Shown: positions 62,442 through 64,000 of the stretch, piece by piece
Position numbering within the stretch: the first letter of the stretch is position 1
Layout of the letters: the number at the start of each line of letters is the position of its first letter
Translations under genes and position numbers: made by a program
DNA from: CAYWTS01 sp964461265
GTDB taxonomy: Bacteria > Bacteroidota > Ignavibacteria > Tepidaquicellales > OLB5
Direction: 5' to 3'
Assembly: GCA_964461265.1 (NCBI GenBank)
Contig: CAYWTS010000001.1
Location: 124,001 to 188,000, forward strand
DNA length: 64,000 bases
The notes under the pieces: generated by a model
Database searches by the model: none
Seen by the model: only the letters and a program-made list of their open reading frames with translations
Told to the model about the DNA's origin: nothing

Positions 62442-64000
62442 TTAAGCGTGTGCTTCAAACCAGTTTTCACCTTTCCCCACTTCAACATCAATAGGTACAT
62501 TCAGCTTTAATGCACGTTTCATTTTATTAACAACTATTTTTTCAACTTCCTCAAGTTCATCTTTTTTTACCTCAAATACAAGCTCATCATGTACCTGTAA
62601 AATCATCTTCGATCTTATTTTTTCTTTCTTAAACTCCTTAAATATATTAATCATTGCCACTTTTATCATATCAGCTGCAGTACCCTGAACGGGCATATTA
62701 ATGGCTATTCTCTCATCACGCTGACGCACAACAGAGTTTTTATTGTTAATATTCGGCAAATACCTCCGTCTTCCTGTCAAAGTCTCTGTATAACCATGTT
62801 CCCGTGCGAATTTCCTAGTGTTCTCAAGCCACACCTGAACCTTTGGGTATTCTGTGAAATACGAAGTAATTAACTCCCTTGCCTCATTTTGTTCAACATC
62901 AAGCCGGCTGGAGAGTCCATAAGCCTGAATACCATAGATTATGCCAAAATTTACTTCTTTTGCTTTACGACGCATGTTAGAATCAACTTTTTCGGGTTTA
63001 ACCTTAAATATTTTTGAAGCTGTATCTCTATGTATATCATGTTTTCTCTCGAACGCCTTAATCATATTTTCATCTTCTGCCAGACTTGCCATTATTCGCA
63101 ATTCTATTTGAGAATAATCAGCAGAAAGTATAATATCACCTTTTTCAGAAGGTACAAATGCTTTTCTTAATTTCCTTCCAATATCAGTTCTAATCGGTAT
63201 ATTTTGCAGATTTGGATTAGCTGACGTGAGTCGCCCCGTAGCAGCAACAGTCTGGTTAAAGGAAGTGTGTACTTTCCCTGTCTTTTTATTAATCATCTCG
63301 AGCAATCCTTCAGTATAGGTAGTTCTTAACTTATTTATCGTACGGTAGTCGAGCAGCTTATTGGCTATTGAGTGTTCATGGCGTAATTCTTCAAGAACCG
63401 AAGTATCGGTCGAAAATCCTTTCTTTAATTTCTTTAAAGGCTTTAATTTTAGCTTGTCAAATAAAACTTCACCCAGCTGCTTTGGCGAATTAATATTAAA
63501 CTCTGTACCTGCTAATGAATGTATTTCTTTTTCCAGTTTCTTTTCTATTTCCATTAACTCGATATTCATATCCTGAATGAAAGCTTTATCTACCTTAACA
63601 CCGTTATATTCCATATCAGCCAATACTTCAATAAGCGGAAATTCAATATCATTACATAACCCATCCAGATTTATTTTCTTAAGCTCGTACTCTATCCTGT
63701 GATATAATCTTAGTGTTACATCGGCATCTTCAGCTGCATAATCGGTTGTTTTTTTATAAGAAACTTTATCCAAAGTAATCATAGCTGATTTTGTGTCGCC
63801 AATTAAATCAGAGATAGGTATGCAATGATACTTAAGATATATTTCTGATAAATAGTCCATTTTATATGTTGATTCTGGACGAAGGATATATGCAGCAATC
63901 ATAGTATCAAATCCTGCGTTCTCAAGCGTAATTCCGTAATTCTTCATTACAAGCATATCATATTTAATGTTTTGTCCTATCTTTCTTATAGATTTATTTT
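62442..64000 (-). CDS. polA: DNA polymerase I (C-terminal part, 5' end outside the window)
   Basis: The frame is open through the right edge; about 519 C-terminal residues are present. The 3'-5' exonuclease domain is represented by IGQNIKYDMLVMKNYGI and YAAEDADVTLRL, which keep the ExoII Asp and the ExoIII Tyr/Asp, so proofreading residues in the visible part are intact. The polymerase domain has motif A DYSQIELRIMA, the O-helix RRKAKEVNFGIIYG, and motif C QVHDELVFEV. It repairs and fills DNA gaps. The apparent Met at 63956 is internal. Confidence 0.96.
   Translation of the reverse strand, partial: NKSIRKIGQNIKYDMLVMKNYGITLENAGFDTMIAAYILRPESTYKMDYLSEIYLKYHCIPISDLIGDTKSAMITLDKVSYKKTTDYAAEDADVTLRLYHRIEYELKKINLDGLCNDIEFPLIEVLADMEYNGVKVDKAFIQDMNIELMEIEKKLEKEIHSLAGTEFNINSPKQLGEVLFDKLKLKPLKKLKKGFSTDTSVLEELRHEHSIANKLLDYRTINKLRTTYTEGLLEMINKKTGKVHTSFNQTVAATGRLTSANPNLQNIPIRTDIGRKLRKAFVPSEKGDIILSADYSQIELRIMASLAEDENMIKAFERKHDIHRDTASKIFKVKPEKVDSNMRRKAKEVNFGIIYGIQAYGLSSRLDVEQNEARELITSYFTEYPKVQVWLENTRKFAREHGYTETLTGRRRYLPNINNKNSVVRQRDERIAINMPVQGTAADMIKVAMINIFKEFKKEKIRSKMILQVHDELVFEVKKDELEEVEKIVVNKMKRALKLNVPIDVEVGKGENWFEAHA

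Overview
The window is an AT-rich chromosomal segment, read as one end-to-end scaffold with two 100-N gaps, so it is probably a metagenome-assembled or draft genome. The gene families point to the Bacteroidota/Chlorobi/Ignavibacteriota superphylum, most likely an Ignavibacteria-type bacterium. The evidence is a partial SprA (the type IX secretion outer-membrane translocon), a protease ending in a T9SS type A sorting domain, separate SecD and SecF, promoters of the TTG-N20-TAnnTTTG type, PAS-rich HisKA_2 kinases and a YbeY whose third metal ligand is replaced. This is inference from family content; no 16S gene is present.

Layout. 1-5.2 kb: the 3' part of sprA and a SemiSWEET transporter. 5.3-5.8 kb: tRNA-Arg(UCU) and tRNA-His(GUG), each followed by a partial copy of itself. 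5.9-10.3 kb: secD (interrupted by a gap), secF, purA. 10.3-25.5 kb, minus strand: two small exported proteins and a T9SS metalloprotease, menG, a LolC/E-type permease, prfB with its programmed +1 frameshift, xerC, the tldE/tldD pair, topA, smg, ybeY, a DUF3108 protein and an S41 protease with a gap over its active site. 25.6-35.8 kb, minus strand: a CapA-like protein, an ALDH-like protein without a catalytic domain, DUF4476, a short unknown pair, a five-PAS sensor kinase, YbjQ, a full ALDH, a 59-residue protein and deoC. 35.9-40.5 kb, plus strand: S9 peptidase and the overlapping folD-prmA-ppx operon. 40.5-42.6 kb: an oligopeptide-binding lipoprotein and a tRNA-Lys(CUU) embedded in an array of tRNA halves. 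42.7-48.7 kb: an alpha-glucan cluster (glgB, GH57, malQ) with a DUF1697 pseudogene. 48.7-53.5 kb, minus strand: PPK2, a DUF1801 pseudogene, hydroxyacyl-CoA dehydrogenase, Gfo/Idh oxidoreductase, SRP RNA and an LptF/G permease. 53.9-59.5 kb, minus strand: two KBL-type alpha-oxoamine synthases, a fasciclin lipoprotein, an acyl carrier protein and an acetyl-CoA-synthetase-like enzyme. 60-64 kb, minus strand: bactofilin, an M23 peptidase, a broken methyltransferase and partial polA.

Functional threads. There is protein export across both membranes (SecDF, SprA, T9SS cargo, Lol/Lpt-type permeases). Glycogen is branched and reshuffled (glgB, GH57, malQ), with polyphosphate enzymes (ppx, ppk2) nearby. 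DeoC and the ALDH pair fit deoxyribose breakdown to acetaldehyde and onward. The AcsA-ACP-KBL run looks like a small acyl-activation/condensation unit. Cell-shape genes (bactofilin with a LytM peptidase) sit at the right end.

No CRISPR array, rRNA, intact insertion sequence or prophage was seen, and I did not find a convincing new defence or biosynthetic system. The most unusual signal is that all three tRNA loci carry partial tRNA copies. The other points worth checking are the ALDH pseudoenzyme, the AcsA-ACP-KBL cluster and two unannotated short genes.
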